A stretch of 64,000 nucleotides of DNA from Sporosarcina aquimarina (lineage in GTDB: Bacteria; Bacillota; Bacilli; Bacillales_A; Planococcaceae): NCBI RefSeq assembly GCF_023715615.1, contig NZ_JAMBOM010000004.1, positions 1-64,000 on the forward strand, written 5' to 3'. The notes under the pieces are model-generated. The model did not search any database, had not been told where the DNA came from, and worked only from the letters and a program-made list of their open reading frames with translations. Position 1 is the first letter of the stretch. Each line of letters starts with the position of its first letter. Positions 8,838-18,791 of the stretch are shown piece by piece. Position numbers and translations under genes: made by a program.

Positions 8838-9383
8838 ATGGAATATTCTATCCAACACTATTTAAAGCAACTCAGTGATTCAGACAAGACGAATCAGTAT
8901 GAAGCATTCCTAACGATTCAAAAGGAAATCGAAGAACCTGTGGATTGGGCATATGAGGTATGGGGGCTTTTTGCTGAATGGCTGCACGATAAAGATCCCC
9001 ATAAACGTGCACGAGGAGCGCAATTCCTGGCTGGTCTTGCTAAAAGTGATCCGGATAATCGTATTATAAATAATTTCTCATCTCTCTGTACTGTTGCAGA
9101 GGATGAGAAATTTGTTACGTCCCGACATGCGTTACAATCATTTTGGAAAATAGCACTTGGCGGTGTTGAGCAGAAGAAGCTGGTTGAGGATTATCTATCG
9201 AATCGTTTCTATAATGCTATGAATGGCGTCCATCCTACGATGATCCGAAGCGATATAATAATAGGACTTCATAAATTGTTTGAAGCGACTCAGGATGAAG
9301 ACATCCGGAATTTAGGAATCCGATTAATCGAATCGGAAGATGATGCTAAACAGATGAAGAAGTTGAAAGCGAATTGGAAATAA
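8838..9383 (+). CDS. HEAT-like helical repeat protein
   Basis: A 181-residue, all-helical soluble protein without cysteine clusters or membrane segments. The pattern of paired helices (EWLHDKDPHKRARGAQFLAGLA; SRHALQSFWKIALG; MIRSDIIIGLHKLFEA) resembles HEAT or DNA-alkylation-repair-type repeats. It begins shortly after the GNAT gene, with an AAGGAG a little far (about 14 bases) from the ATG. It may be co-transcribed with that gene. I propose only a scaffold or binding role, by inference. Confidence 0.55.
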   Translation: MEYSIQHYLKQLSDSDKTNQYEAFLTIQKEIEEPVDWAYEVWGLFAEWLHDKDPHKRARGAQFLAGLAKSDPDNRIINNFSSLCTVAEDEKFVTSRHALQSFWKIALGGVEQKKLVEDYLSNRFYNAMNGVHPTMIRSDIIIGLHKLFEATQDEDIRNLGIRLIESEDDAKQMKKLKANWK

Positions 9384-9432
9384 GTGAACAAGGATGTGGA
9401 TTGCTATTCACACAGAACGGAGACATATCCCA

Positions 9433-9969
9433 ATGGTTATTGGGATTTCCTTATTATTACTGACACCGTTTTTCGTCTTTTTGCTGCCTAATTTCATAGC
9501 GAATTCGATCTATTTCGAATCGGGGAGTTGGTTCATTTTTGTTTCTGGAGGTGTTTACACGGTATATGCAGTAGCTTTCGTTTTTCTAATTGCGGCATCA
9601 TTTGTTCTATATGCAATGTATATGAGCAAAAAATCCATATTAATAAGTATAGGGTTAACGATATTGGCAGGCTTAAGTTTTTACATAGCTTCACTGAACT
9701 ATACAATGTTATCGGATGATGGAATAACGTATCGTCCGCTGTTATCTTTTCAAACTCATTCGTATACGTGGAGTGATGTGGATGAAGCGGTGTTCAGGTC
9801 GGTACCTGCAGATGATGGGAAATCAGAGTTTGATTTTAAGTTTAGTGATGATATTAAGTTAACACTCAATATGAATCGATTGTTTATGAAATTTCTTCCA
9901 CCTATTGAAAATCGACTAGCTCATGAAGGTGTCGAGGTGGAAAAAATATTAATCCCTAAAAAAGAATAA
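9433..9969 (+). CDS. Membrane protein with C-terminal PH-like domain, unknown function
   Basis: About 178 residues with three transmembrane helices (roughly residues 2-22, 37-56 and 62-84). A soluble beta-rich domain (ISYTWSDVDEAVFR-like strand pattern, then DFKFSDDIKLTLNM) follows, like the small PH-type domains found behind membrane segments in many Firmicutes proteins. The ATG at 9433 has a spaced CGGAGA upstream. An earlier ATG at 9394 has its only purine-rich stretch directly against it. No family name is secure. Confidence 0.5.
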   Translation: MVIGISLLLLTPFFVFLLPNFIANSIYFESGSWFIFVSGGVYTVYAVAFVFLIAASFVLYAMYMSKKSILISIGLTILAGLSFYIASLNYTMLSDDGITYRPLLSFQTHSYTWSDVDEAVFRSVPADDGKSEFDFKFSDDIKLTLNMNRLFMKFLPPIENRLAHEGVEVEKILIPKKE

Positions 9970-10011
9970 ACCTGCGACTGCCCGTTTAACATGCGTTCAT
10001 ATGAAATGCTG

Positions 10012-10020
10012 TGCTATAGT
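10012..10020 (+). promoter_or_regulatory. Extended -10 promoter before the TPR gene
   Basis: TGCTATAGT matches the extended -10 consensus TGnTATAAT. No good -35 element is visible. Confidence 0.4.
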
Positions 10021-10043
10021 ATCAGTGAAAGCAGGTGAAGGAC

Positions 10044-11021
10044 TTGAAACGCAATCGGAAAAGACTGCATAAAAAAGGGAATATGATTGTCTTTCCCGGA
10101 ACGGTGGAGCGATTGCTAGACCAAGCCGAAGATGCAATGCAAGCAGAGGAATTTGAAAAAGCTGTCAGGTTGTCAGAACAGCTTCTTGAAATTGCCCCCA
10201 ATTTACCTGAAATACCGGGAATACTTGCAGTAGCACTCTATGAAACGAAGGAATTCGCTAAAGCCAAACCTTACGCAGCGAAGTGGTTACAAAGTGATAT
10301 GAGTGAATACTTTGAAACAATGGAGCTTTACCTTGCGATTTGTATGCAACTTCAGGATTATGAGGAAGTGGAAGACACCATTGGAGCTCTTCTGGATGAA
10401 GAAATTATCCCTAGTGAACTTAAACAAAAGTTTATGTATCTGCGTGAGTTGAACGGGAGATTATTAAATAGGTTTGCGGACGACTTTGTCGCGCAACCAA
10501 AAGAAGTAGTCTCATTTGAAGCTTTTTTACAAATGGATCGTTTTCAACAGCACCAGTTACTTGACCAAATGGAAAGTGATGTATCCAAGGATTTTCAGAA
10601 GTTACTCGCTGAAATTGCAGTTTATGACAACCTCCCACCTGTGTTAAGAACTGTTGCGTTGGTTTTGTTGCGGAATTCAGGGTTTAAAGACTCGCTAGTT
10701 ATACGAAAGTTTGGGAGAGGACTTAGTGTCATACCATCTCAGCTCCCACTACCAGGCGAAGACCCACTTACAAAAGAAATTCGTATACTGCTCCAACAAG
10801 CAATGGACAAAGATCCCTCTCGACTTTCTCTAATTGAAGAGGCTGTAAAAAAGTTCACTTTAATCAGTTATCCTCTTGATTGGGGTGCTCCAGCGAAAGC
10901 CGTTGCATGTGCCTATGAAAATTATTCTATGTTCCTATTTGAAGGGGCTCCCCTTCCTCAAACAGCTTTACATAAGCTGATCTTTGAGATCGATCAGGAC
11001 TCCAGTGGAGCTGTTGAATGA
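10044..11021 (+). CDS. TPR-repeat protein, YsoA-like
   Basis: About 325 residues. The N-terminal third holds tetratricopeptide-like helices (LLDQAEDAMQAEEFEKAVRLSEQLLEIAP; GILAVALYETKEFAKAKPYAAKWL). The rest is helical and less distinct. It lies directly upstream of trigger factor, the position of ysoA in B. subtilis, supporting the assignment by synteny. I prefer the TTG at 10044, which has AGGTG six bases upstream; a GTG at 10035 is possible. The function of YsoA proteins is not established. Confidence 0.7.
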   Translation: MKRNRKRLHKKGNMIVFPGTVERLLDQAEDAMQAEEFEKAVRLSEQLLEIAPNLPEIPGILAVALYETKEFAKAKPYAAKWLQSDMSEYFETMELYLAICMQLQDYEEVEDTIGALLDEEIIPSELKQKFMYLRELNGRLLNRFADDFVAQPKEVVSFEAFLQMDRFQQHQLLDQMESDVSKDFQKLLAEIAVYDNLPPVLRTVALVLLRNSGFKDSLVIRKFGRGLSVIPSQLPLPGEDPLTKEIRILLQQAMDKDPSRLSLIEEAVKKFTLISYPLDWGAPAKAVACAYENYSMFLFEGAPLPQTALHKLIFEIDQDSSGAVE

Positions 11022-11027
11022 AATTTC

Positions 11028-11055
11028 TTGAAAGATAAAGAGACTATGATATACT
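11028..11055 (+). promoter_or_regulatory. SigmaA promoter for tig
   Basis: TTGAAA and TATACT are spaced by 16 bp, just after the upstream stop codon and about 70 bases before the tig start. Confidence 0.6.
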
Positions 11056-11124
11056 GAGATGGTTGTCAATGGCGTATAAACGGTACAAAATATATTCGTC
11101 ACTATGATTCGGAGGTATGTGGAA

Positions 11125-12423
11125 ATGTCAGTTAAATGGGAAAAACAAGAAGGTAACAAAGGAAAGTTAACGTTTGAAGTTTCAGCAGAGGCTTTTAACG
11201 AAGGATTGGACAAAGCATTCAAAAAGGTCGTTAAGCAAGTTAACACACCTGGTTTCCGTAAAGGGAAAATGCCACGCAAAATGTTCAACCAAATGTACGG
11301 AGAAGAAGCACTTTACAACGATGCAATCGATATCGTACTTCCAGTAGCATACGATGCAGCTGTACGTGCAGAAGGTCTTGAGCCGATTGCATCACCAGAA
11401 ATCGACATCGAAAAGCTTGAAAAGGGCGAGCCGGTTGTATTCACAGCAATCGTTCCACTTAAGCCAGAAGTGAAATTAGGCGAGTATAAAGGCCTTGAAG
11501 CAACACGCCAAGAGACAAAAGTTACAGACGAAGAAATCGACATGGAACTTCAAACGCGTCGTGAGTCAATGGCTGAGATGGTCGTTAAAGAAGACGGCGC
11601 AATCGAAGAAGGCGACACAGCGAACATCAACTTCGATGGTTACTCTGAAGGAGAAGCTTTCGAAGGCGGAAAAGCTGAGAACTATGACCTTGCAATTGGT
11701 TCAGGTTCATTCATCCCAGGTTTTGAAGAGCAACTAATCGGTTTGAAAACTGGTGAAGAAAAAGACGTTGAATTGACATTCCCTGAAGAATACCATGCAG
11801 CTGAACTTGCAGGTAAACCAGCAGTATTCAAAGTGAAAATCAACGAAGTAAAAGCAAAAGAAGTTCCTGAGTTGAACGACGAACTTGCTAAAGAAATGGA
11901 CGAAGACGTTGAAACAGTGGACGAGCTTCGTAAGAAAATGAAAGAAAACCTTGAAACTGAAAAGAGCTCAGCTTCTGAAACAGCACTTCGCGACGACCTT
12001 GTAGAAGCAGCTGCACGTAACGCTGAATTTGAAGTACCTGAAGAAATGGTTGAATCTGAAACTAACCGTATGGTTGATGAGTTCGGTCAACGTCTTCAAA
12101 TGCAAGGTATGAACCTTGACTTGTACTACCAGTTCTCTGGACAAGACGAAGCATCACTTCGTAAGCAAATGCACGACGACGCTGTAAGCCGCGTACGTGT
12201 ATCACTTACTCTTGAAGCAATCGGTAAAGAAGAGAATGTTGAAGTTACTGAAGAAGAAATTAACGAAGAACTCAACAAAATGTCTGGACAATTCAACATG
12301 GACATCGAACAAATTAAAACTGCCCTTGGTGGTACTGAAATGCTCGAAAACGACCTTCGTTTCAACAAAACAGTTCAACTTCTTGTTGATAATGCAAAAA
12401 TCACAGAAGCAGCTGCAGAATAA
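11125..12423 (+). CDS. tig: Trigger factor (ribosome-associated chaperone/PPIase)
   Basis: 432 residues, full length. Trigger factor docks at the ribosome exit tunnel, shields nascent chains and has prolyl isomerase activity. The ribosome-docking signature GFRKGKMPR is at about 43-51. A FKBP-like PPIase domain spans about 160-245 ([19 protein letters not shown]), and the helical substrate-binding C-terminal domain follows. GGAGGT lies eight bases before the ATG at 11125. Codon use looks strongly biased, as expected of a highly expressed gene. It has its own promoter and a strong terminator, so it is monocistronic. Confidence 0.97.
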   Translation: MSVKWEKQEGNKGKLTFEVSAEAFNEGLDKAFKKVVKQVNTPGFRKGKMPRKMFNQMYGEEALYNDAIDIVLPVAYDAAVRAEGLEPIASPEIDIEKLEKGEPVVFTAIVPLKPEVKLGEYKGLEATRQETKVTDEEIDMELQTRRESMAEMVVKEDGAIEEGDTANINFDGYSEGEAFEGGKAENYDLAIGSGSFIPGFEEQLIGLKTGEEKDVELTFPEEYHAAELAGKPAVFKVKINEVKAKEVPELNDELAKEMDEDVETVDELRKKMKENLETEKSSASETALRDDLVEAAARNAEFEVPEEMVESETNRMVDEFGQRLQMQGMNLDLYYQFSGQDEASLRKQMHDDAVSRVRVSLTLEAIGKEENVEVTEEEINEELNKMSGQFNMDIEQIKTALGGTEMLENDLRFNKTVQLLVDNAKITEAAAE

Positions 12424-12439
12424 TCCAAAGCGCTCTGGG

Positions 12440-12469
12440 CAAGGCACGGAACCCCGTGCCTTGTTTTTG
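12440..12469 (+). terminator. Rho-independent terminator of tig
   Basis: A 10-bp GC-rich perfect stem (CAAGGCACGG / CCGTGCCTTG) with a four-base loop is followed by TTTTT. Confidence 0.95.
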
Positions 12470-12544
12470 TATATAAGAGACAGTGTTAGCTTTACTAATT
12501 AAAGAACAGTGATAAGTTCTGTAACTAAGGATATGCTAATGATT

Positions 12545-12664
12545 GAAGCGTAAGGTGGCGACTCCGGAGGAATAAGATTGAAGACCCCACAGGGAGCAAA
12601 GCGACCGAGGAGACTGAAATCAAGCCCCTCGGAAAGTGTCCATCTGAAGCGGAAATCATGACTG
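12545..12664 (+). repeat. Dispersed intergenic repeat, copy 1
   Basis: About 120 bp containing GAAGCGTAAGGTGGCGACTC, GAAGACCCCACAGG, GAGGAGACTGA, GGAAAGTGTCC and TGAAGCGGAAATCA in that order. It matches a degenerate element I recall as common between genes in Bacillales. Two more copies are in this window (24898-25013 inverted; 55165-55268). It fills the tig-clpX gap between the tig terminator and the clpX promoter. Confidence 0.7.
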
Positions 12665-12734
12665 TCTACTTTGAACCTGTCAATGCACCAAGCGCGGGTA
12701 AAACCCGTGTACATACATCAAAAGAACGAAATAG

Positions 12735-12763
12735 TTGATAAACCAGTTAGAATCTTGTAAGAT
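12735..12763 (+). promoter_or_regulatory. SigmaA promoter for clpX
   Basis: TTGATA and TAAGAT are separated by an optimal 17 bp. The expected start near 12770 leaves a leader of only about 17 bases, barely holding the ribosome site. Confidence 0.6.
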
Positions 12764-12786
12764 TTCACTGAATAGGGGTGAGCAAT

Positions 12787-14052
12787 TTGTTCAAATTTAA
12801 CGACGAAAAAGACAATTTGAGCTGTTCGTTCTGTGGCAAGACGCAGGACCAAGTCCGCAAACTTGTTGCAGGACAAGGGGTTTATATATGTGACGAATGT
12901 GTTGAACTTTGTGCAGAAATCGTTGAAGAAGAAGTTGGACTCGAAGAAGGTTTCGAATTCAAAGAAGTTCCAAAGCCAAAAGAAATCCAATCCATTCTTG
13001 ACGAGTATATTATTGGACAGGATCGCGCAAAGAAATCACTTTCAGTAGCGGTCTATAACCATTACAAGCGTGTAAACTCAGGAAGTAAAGTTGACGATGT
13101 AGAACTTGCAAAATCGAACATCGTTCTCATTGGACCAACTGGTAGTGGTAAAACTTTACTCGCGCAAACGCTTGCACGTATTTTGGACGTTCCATTTGCA
13201 ATCGCAGACGCGACTTCGTTAACTGAAGCAGGTTATGTAGGCGAAGATGTTGAAAATATCCTTCTTAAGCTTATTCAAGCCTCAGATTTTGATGTGGAAC
13301 GTGCTGAAAAAGGGATTATTTATATCGATGAAATCGATAAAGTAGCTCGTAAATCAGAAAATGCTTCGATTACACGTGATGTTTCAGGGGAAGGTGTCCA
13401 ACAAGCCCTTCTTAAAATCCTTGAAGGCACGGTAGCGAGTGTACCGCCTCAAGGTGGTCGTAAACATCCTCATCAAGAGTTCATCCAAATCGATACAACG
13501 AATATTTTATTCATTGTCGGTGGAGCATTTGATGGGATTGACGAGATTATTAAACGTCGTGTCGGCCAAAAAGTTATTGGTTTTGGATCGGATCCGAACG
13601 CTGCAGAAGAGGATCGTTCTTTACTATCAAGAATGATTCCTGAAGATCTTCAGCAATTTGGTCTCATCCCGGAGTTTATCGGCCGTTTACCAGTCATCGC
13701 GACATTGGAACAGCTAAGTGAAGATACGCTCTATCAGATTTTGACACTTCCGAAAAATGCAATCGTTAAACAATATCAGAAGATGCTTGGTCTAGATGAT
13801 GTTGAATTGCAATTTGAAGACGAAGCCCTTATCGAAATTGCAAAAGAGTCAATTGAGCGAAAGACAGGTGCTCGTGGTTTGCGTTCGATTATTGAAAATA
13901 TCATGCTTGATGTGATGTATGAACTACCTTCGTTAGAAGAAGTTAAAAAATGTGTCATTACTAAAGATTCGGTTTTGGGAGAAGGCTCCCCAATTCTTTA
14001 TCTTGAAGATGGCTCGGAAGTTAAACTTGATTCAGAAAAACATACTGCATAA
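12787..14052 (+). CDS. clpX: ClpX, ATPase subunit of the ClpXP protease
   Basis: A 421-residue AAA+ unfoldase that feeds substrates to ClpP. The N-terminal zinc-binding domain has C13, C16, C35 and C38. The Walker A GPTGSGKT is at 116-123, Walker B is IIYIDEIDK, and the IGF-type ClpP-docking loop reads IGFG. I place the start at TTG 12787 because it gives MFKFN, the usual N-terminus, with AGGGGTGAG six bases upstream; a GTG at 12778 overlaps that ribosome site. clpP is not in the window, as in B. subtilis. Confidence 0.96.
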   Translation: MFKFNDEKDNLSCSFCGKTQDQVRKLVAGQGVYICDECVELCAEIVEEEVGLEEGFEFKEVPKPKEIQSILDEYIIGQDRAKKSLSVAVYNHYKRVNSGSKVDDVELAKSNIVLIGPTGSGKTLLAQTLARILDVPFAIADATSLTEAGYVGEDVENILLKLIQASDFDVERAEKGIIYIDEIDKVARKSENASITRDVSGEGVQQALLKILEGTVASVPPQGGRKHPHQEFIQIDTTNILFIVGGAFDGIDEIIKRRVGQKVIGFGSDPNAAEEDRSLLSRMIPEDLQQFGLIPEFIGRLPVIATLEQLSEDTLYQILTLPKNAIVKQYQKMLGLDDVELQFEDEALIEIAKESIERKTGARGLRSIIENIMLDVMYELPSLEEVKKCVITKDSVLGEGSPILYLEDGSEVKLDSEKHTA

Positions 14053-14061
14053 TTGAAGGAG

Positions 14062-14109
14062 AAAGCTGACTTTGAGAAAGCGCATTTGTGCTGAATGAGT
14101 CAGCTTTTT
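14062..14109 (+). terminator. Rho-independent terminator of clpX
   Basis: AAAGCTGACT pairs with AGTCAGCTTT and is followed by T residues; the loop contains a minor GCGCA/TGTGC stem. Confidence 0.8.
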
Positions 14110-14177
14110 CCCTCATTTTTCACCTTGTATACCATACATAGTTAATGAGTTAAAATGATGATGGAGGTGTTTGTTCG

Positions 14178-16490
14178 ATGGCATTACGACATAATATACC
14201 GCTTCTTCCACTTAGAGGCATTTTGATATATCCGACGATGACATTACATATTGATGTAGGTAGAGAACGTTCCATTTTCGCAATTGAGCATGCGATTGCT
14301 AATAGCAATTTAATTTTCCTGGCTGCTCAAATTGATTTAAAAGAAGAGGACCCTCAACCAGAGGATTTGTATCATCTCGGTACGCTGGCTTTCGTGAAAT
14401 CGATGACGCAGTTGCCAAATGGTACCTACCGAGTGTTAATTGAAGGAATTGAACGTGCAGAATGGACAGATTACGAGGAAGCGGATTTATATCCCGTCGT
14501 CACAGTGAATGGGTTCCCTGATTTAACGGAAGTGGATGCAGAGTCTGAAGCGCTTATGCGAACCTTGCTTACCTACTTTGAAAAATATACGAAAATTTCG
14601 AAACGGATAACAGAAGATGCCTACCATTCAGTTGCTGAAATTACTGAACCAGGCCGTCTCGCGGATACCATCGCTTCACATCTTCCACTAAAAATTAAAG
14701 TCAAACAAGAAATTTTGGAAATGCGTAACATTAAAAATCGTCTTGAATGGCTCATTAGCCGTCTATATAACGAGCAAGAAGTTATGGACCTCGAACAGAA
14801 AATTGTCGAGCGCGTCAGGGAGGCGATGGAACGTACTCAGAAAGAATTCTACTTACGTGAACAGATGAAAGCGATTCAAACTGAGCTTGGAGATAAGGAC
14901 GGAAAAGGGCTTGAAGTGGAGTCGTTGCGTGAACGAATTACTAAGTCCGGAATGCCTGAGGACGTGATGCAAACAGCAGTACGCGAATTAGGTCGTTATG
15001 AGAAGATTCCTTCTGCTGCAGCAGAAAGTGGTATTATCCGTTCATATATTGAGTGGCTTGTTGCTCTGCCGTGGCAGGATGCTTCAAAAGATCAATTGGA
15101 TCTTGACCGGTCCGAGACAATTTTAAATCGAGATCACGAAGGGTTGGAGTCAGTTAAAGAAAGGATTCTAGAGTACCTATCTGTACGTCGGTTGACACGT
15201 TCACTTCGTGGTCCGATTCTTTGTATCGAAGGTCCTCCCGGAGTCGGGAAAACTTCACTTGCAAAATCGATAGCTGAATCATTGGATAGAAAATTCGTTC
15301 GTATTTCGTTGGGCGGCGTTCGGGATGAATCTGAAATTCGAGGTCACCGGAGAACATACGTAGGTGCAATGCCGGGTCGAATCATACAAGGAATGAAAAA
15401 AGCTGGCACTGTGAATCCAGTTTTCTTACTGGATGAAATCGATAAAATGTCGAATGATTTTAGAGGTGACCCTTCTTCTGCAATGTTGGAAGTTTTAGAT
15501 CCTGAGCAAAATAGCACGTTTAGTGATCACTACATAGAAGAGCCATATGATCTTTCCAATGTGTTGTTCATCGCAACTGCAAATGATTTGAGTGCAATTC
15601 CAGGTCCACTGCGAGATCGAATGGAGATTATTTCGATTGCTGGCTATACGGAGCTTGAAAAGCAAGCAATAGCATCCAATCATCTGATTCCGAAACAATT
15701 GAAAGAACATGGTTTGACGAAGAACCAAGTCAAATTCCAACAACCAGCTATTTTGGATATCGTACGTTACTATACAAGAGAAGCCGGAGTACGTTCTCTG
15801 GAGCGTGAACTTGCGCGCGTTTGTCGGAAGTCTGCTCGATTAATTGCCAGTGGAAAAAAGAAGAGCGTTACCATTAGTTCAAAAACGCTAGAGAACTTCC
15901 TTGGGAAAAAGAAATTTAGCCATGGTCAAGCGGAAACAACGAACCAAATCGGAGTTGCGACGGGACTGGCATACACTGCTGTTGGTGGGGATACCTTGCA
16001 AATTGAAGTATCTCTCTCCCCGGGTAAGGGTAAGCTGATTTTAACCGGAAAACTGGGCGATGTCATGAAAGAATCCGCACAAACAGCTCTGTCTTATGTT
16101 CGTTCAAAAGCGGAACATCTTGGTATTGATTCTTCGTTCTATGAAGCAAAGGACATTCATATTCACGTCCCTCAAGGGGCTGTCCCAAAAGATGGTCCGT
16201 CAGCAGGTGTAACAATCGCAACAGCGTTAGTTTCTGCTTTGACAAATCGTCCTATCCGTCGTGAAGTGGGAATGACTGGTGAAATTACACTTAGAGGTCG
16301 CGTCTTACCGATTGGCGGTCTTAAAGAAAAGACATTGAGTGCACACCGTGCTGGATTACGTGTTATTATTTTACCTAAGGAAAATGAACGTGATATCGAA
16401 GACGTCCCTGAAGAGATTCGTCAAGAGTTATCATTTAAATTGGTTGACGACGCCGCGGAAGTATTGGCGATCGCATTGGAGGAGCAGTAA
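14178..16490 (+). CDS. lonA: ATP-dependent protease LonA
   Basis: A 770-residue cytosolic Lon protease. In order it has an N-terminal substrate-binding LON domain (1-200), a coiled-coil, an AAA+ module (Walker A GPPGVGKT at 352-359) and a C-terminal serine protease domain with the catalytic dyad S675 (DGPSAG) and K718 (GLKEK). GGAGGTG precedes the ATG. It is followed after two bases by ysxC, so the two are co-transcribed. In B. subtilis a second Lon gene, lonB, lies between clpX and lonA; here that interval is only 125 bp and holds just the clpX terminator. Confidence 0.97.
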   Translation: MALRHNIPLLPLRGILIYPTMTLHIDVGRERSIFAIEHAIANSNLIFLAAQIDLKEEDPQPEDLYHLGTLAFVKSMTQLPNGTYRVLIEGIERAEWTDYEEADLYPVVTVNGFPDLTEVDAESEALMRTLLTYFEKYTKISKRITEDAYHSVAEITEPGRLADTIASHLPLKIKVKQEILEMRNIKNRLEWLISRLYNEQEVMDLEQKIVERVREAMERTQKEFYLREQMKAIQTELGDKDGKGLEVESLRERITKSGMPEDVMQTAVRELGRYEKIPSAAAESGIIRSYIEWLVALPWQDASKDQLDLDRSETILNRDHEGLESVKERILEYLSVRRLTRSLRGPILCIEGPPGVGKTSLAKSIAESLDRKFVRISLGGVRDESEIRGHRRTYVGAMPGRIIQGMKKAGTVNPVFLLDEIDKMSNDFRGDPSSAMLEVLDPEQNSTFSDHYIEEPYDLSNVLFIATANDLSAIPGPLRDRMEIISIAGYTELEKQAIASNHLIPKQLKEHGLTKNQVKFQQPAILDIVRYYTREAGVRSLERELARVCRKSARLIASGKKKSVTISSKTLENFLGKKKFSHGQAETTNQIGVATGLAYTAVGGDTLQIEVSLSPGKGKLILTGKLGDVMKESAQTALSYVRSKAEHLGIDSSFYEAKDIHIHVPQGAVPKDGPSAGVTIATALVSALTNRPIRREVGMTGEITLRGRVLPIGGLKEKTLSAHRAGLRVIILPKENERDIEDVPEEIRQELSFKLVDDAAEVLAIALEEQ

Positions 16491-16492
16491 TT

Positions 16493-17074
16493 ATGAAAGT
16501 GCATAACGTTGAAATGGTAATGAGTGCTGTAAGACCGGAACAATACCCGGATGACGGCTTTCCTGAATTTGCACTTGCCGGACGTTCTAATGTTGGAAAG
16601 TCATCATTTATCAATAAGATGTTAGGACGTAAGAATATTGCAAGAACATCTTCGAAACCCGGGAAAACGCAAACGCTGAATTTCTATAAAATTGAAGAAC
16701 AACTCTTCTTTGTTGACGTTCCTGGATATGGATACGCACGAGTTTCAAAAACAGAGAAAGAAAAATGGGGCGGAATGATCGAGAAATATTTAACGGGTCG
16801 CGAACCGCTAGTTGCAGCGATTCAAATCGTCGATATTCGCCATGCACCGTCTGCAGATGACATCAACATGTACAATTTCTTTGTCCATTACAATATCCCA
16901 ACAATTGTTATCGCAACGAAAGCAGATAAAATTCCCAAGGGAAAATGGGACAAACATAAAAAAATTGTTCGAGAAACATTGAATATGCTCGGAGACGATC
17001 CGCTGTTCGTCTTTTCATCCGAAAAAGGAATTGGCGTAGATGCAGTTTGGGCTGAAATTGAAGGCAGAATGTAA
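16493..17074 (+). CDS. ysxC: Ribosome biogenesis GTP-binding protein YsxC/EngB
   Basis: A 193-residue TrmE-Era-EngA-EngB-family GTPase needed for assembly of the 50S subunit. Motifs: G1 [10 protein letters not shown]3 [11 protein letters not shown]4 [11 protein letters not shown] and the FSSEKGIG G5 region. The start lies two bases after the lonA stop, with GGAGGAG in the end of lonA. Its length and place next to lonA match B. subtilis. Confidence 0.96.
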   Translation: MKVHNVEMVMSAVRPEQYPDDGFPEFALAGRSNVGKSSFINKMLGRKNIARTSSKPGKTQTLNFYKIEEQLFFVDVPGYGYARVSKTEKEKWGGMIEKYLTGREPLVAAIQIVDIRHAPSADDINMYNFFVHYNIPTIVIATKADKIPKGKWDKHKKIVRETLNMLGDDPLFVFSSEKGIGVDAVWAEIEGRM

Positions 17075-17100
17075 CAGATTTTCAATATAAGCTGTATAGT

Positions 17101-17140
17101 AGAAGCAGAGGCTCTAGTTATTTCTCTGCTTCTTGTTGTG
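17101..17140 (+). terminator. Terminator after ysxC
   Basis: AGAAGCAGAG and CTCTGCTTCT form a 10-bp perfect stem; the following T-rich tract is interrupted (TGTTGTG). Confidence 0.7.
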
Positions 17141-17209
17141 TCGTTTTATAAATTGTTGCAAGTATCGTTGTTTGCAAATCACACTAGTGGATTATCCGGT
17201 GCATTTACA

Positions 17210-17224
17210 TTATAATCATTATAA
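17210..17224 (+). promoter_or_regulatory. PerR box upstream of hemA
   Basis: TTATAATCATTATAA is an exact match to the 7-1-7 Per box consensus TTATAATnATTATAA. PerR is the peroxide-sensing Fur-family repressor that controls hemAXCDBL in B. subtilis. The box contains a TATAAT that could be a -10 element (weak -35 TGGATT, 17 bp upstream), so bound PerR would block it. Confidence 0.82.
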
Positions 17225-17291
17225 AGAGAGGCGGAAATGCCTACTCGTTCATAGGTTGTTCATAAATAAATGCTTCACGCATTATAGGGTA

Positions 17292-17300
17292 TGTTATACT
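17292..17300 (+). promoter_or_regulatory. Second candidate hemA promoter (extended -10)
   Basis: TGTTATACT fits an extended -10 element about 40 bases before the hemA start and 68 bases downstream of the Per box. It could escape direct PerR occlusion. No strong -35 is visible. Confidence 0.35.
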
Positions 17301-17338
17301 TATGAGCAGGAAATAGACGCGAAAGGTGTGAGCACCTA

Positions 17339-18703
17339 GTGAAACTTCTCGCTATTGGGGTCAATCACAGGACAGCGCCGGTAGAAATCAGAGAAAAACT
17401 TTCGTTTAATGAATCTGATTTGCCGCACGCTATGGAAGTACTACAATCAACTAAAAGTATATTAGAAAATATTATCGTCTCGACGTGTAACCGTACTGAA
17501 ATCTACGCCGTTGTTGACCAGCTTCACACAGGACGCTATTATTTGAAAAATTTTTTAGCGGAATGGTTTGAACTTCCGTTAGAATCGTTTACGAATCACT
17601 TGATTATTAAAGAAGAAGACGAAGCGATTGAACACTTGATGTCGGTGGCTTCAGGAATCGATTCGATGGTGCTTGGCGAAACCCAAATTCTCGGTCAAGT
17701 AAGAACGAGCTTTCTAAAAGCTCAAGAAATCGGTACAACAGGTACGATTTTCAATGAGTTGTTTAAACAAGCCATTACTGTCGCAAAGCGTGCACATGCA
17801 GAGACAGCTATAGGAGAAAATGCAGTTTCAGTTTCGTATGCTGCTGTCGAATTAGGGAAAAAGATATTCGGTTCTTTGAAGCATAAGCATATTGCAATTT
17901 TAGGTGCTGGTGAAATGGGAGAATTGACGATTAAAAACTTGCAAGGTAGCGGAGTCGGTAAAATTACGGTTCTTAATCGCACTTTTTCAAAAGCGGAAGA
18001 ATTAGCAGCGCAATTCAAAGGAAATGCAAAGTCGCTAAAAGAATTACAATGTACTCTTCTAGATGTAGATATTTTAATCAGCAGTACAGGGGCAAAAGAT
18101 TATGTCATTGACTTTGAACTCATGCAATTTGTGGAACGTTTACGAAAAGGACGTCCACTTTTTCTAGTCGACATCGCAGTCCCACGTGATATGGATCCAC
18201 GTATTGGAGATTTACCCAATATGTTCTTATATGACATTGACGATATGCAAGGCATAGTTGAAGCGAACTTAGCTCAACGCAAAGAGGCAGCTGAGGAAAT
18301 TCGATCAATCATTCATGGCGAGGTCATCATGTTTAAAGAATGGATTGCAACGCTTGGTGTAGTTCCTGTAATTACTGCATTACGCAAAAAAGCACTTACT
18401 ATTCAAGCAGAAACAATGGCAAGTATTGAAAACAAAATGCCGGATCTAACAGAACGCGAGAAAAAAGTGTTGAGTAAACATACAAAATCGATTATTAACC
18501 AATTGTTAAAAGAACCGATTTTACAGGCAAAAGAATTTGCAACGGATTCCAAATCGACAGAAAAACTAGAGCTGTTTCAATCGATTTTTGGCATTGAAGA
18601 AGAAGTTGAACGAGAAAAAAATCTTCAGGCACAACAGCAAAAAGCGGAACAGGGAGCCGGAGCTTCCCAAACGGCCGGTTTGCAACCTGATTTGACATAT
18701 TGA
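17339..18703 (+). CDS. hemA: Glutamyl-tRNA reductase
   Basis: A 454-residue enzyme for the first committed step of C5-pathway tetrapyrrole synthesis, reducing glutamyl-tRNA to glutamate-1-semialdehyde. The catalytic Cys is C50 ([10 protein letters not shown]). The NADPH-binding Rossmann domain ([13 protein letters not shown]) and a C-terminal dimerisation helix follow. It starts at a GTG with AAAGGTG upstream. The C-terminal tail is Gln/Ala/Gly-rich, a usual variable end. It is the first gene of hemAXCDBL and is preceded by a Per box. Confidence 0.97.
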   Translation: MKLLAIGVNHRTAPVEIREKLSFNESDLPHAMEVLQSTKSILENIIVSTCNRTEIYAVVDQLHTGRYYLKNFLAEWFELPLESFTNHLIIKEEDEAIEHLMSVASGIDSMVLGETQILGQVRTSFLKAQEIGTTGTIFNELFKQAITVAKRAHAETAIGENAVSVSYAAVELGKKIFGSLKHKHIAILGAGEMGELTIKNLQGSGVGKITVLNRTFSKAEELAAQFKGNAKSLKELQCTLLDVDILISSTGAKDYVIDFELMQFVERLRKGRPLFLVDIAVPRDMDPRIGDLPNMFLYDIDDMQGIVEANLAQRKEAAEEIRSIIHGEVIMFKEWIATLGVVPVITALRKKALTIQAETMASIENKMPDLTEREKKVLSKHTKSIINQLLKEPILQAKEFATDSKSTEKLELFQSIFGIEEEVEREKNLQAQQQKAEQGAGASQTAGLQPDLTY

Positions 18704-18725
18704 GTGCGTTCCTACAAGTCATTTC

Positions 18726-18768
18726 CCATCCCGCTTTTCTCAACGGTCGATGCGGGAGTGGCTTTTTT
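18726..18768 (+). terminator. Intra-operon terminator between hemA and hemX
   Basis: CCATCCCGC pairs with GCGGGAgTGG (one bulge) and is followed by six T. It lies inside the hem operon, so it probably reduces rather than ends transcription of hemXCDBL, raising the HemA:HemL ratio. Confidence 0.75.
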
Positions 18769-18791
18769 GACAGAAAGGCAGATGTTGGCCA

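Noticed and set aside
12499..12714. Minus-strand open frame of 71 codons between tig and clpX
   Set aside because: It lies in the dispersed repeat and its reading frame is not shared by the other copies.
17133..17339. Open frame of 68 codons before hemA
   Set aside because: It spans the Per box and promoter region, and its Cys/His/Tyr-rich product looks like translated non-coding DNA.
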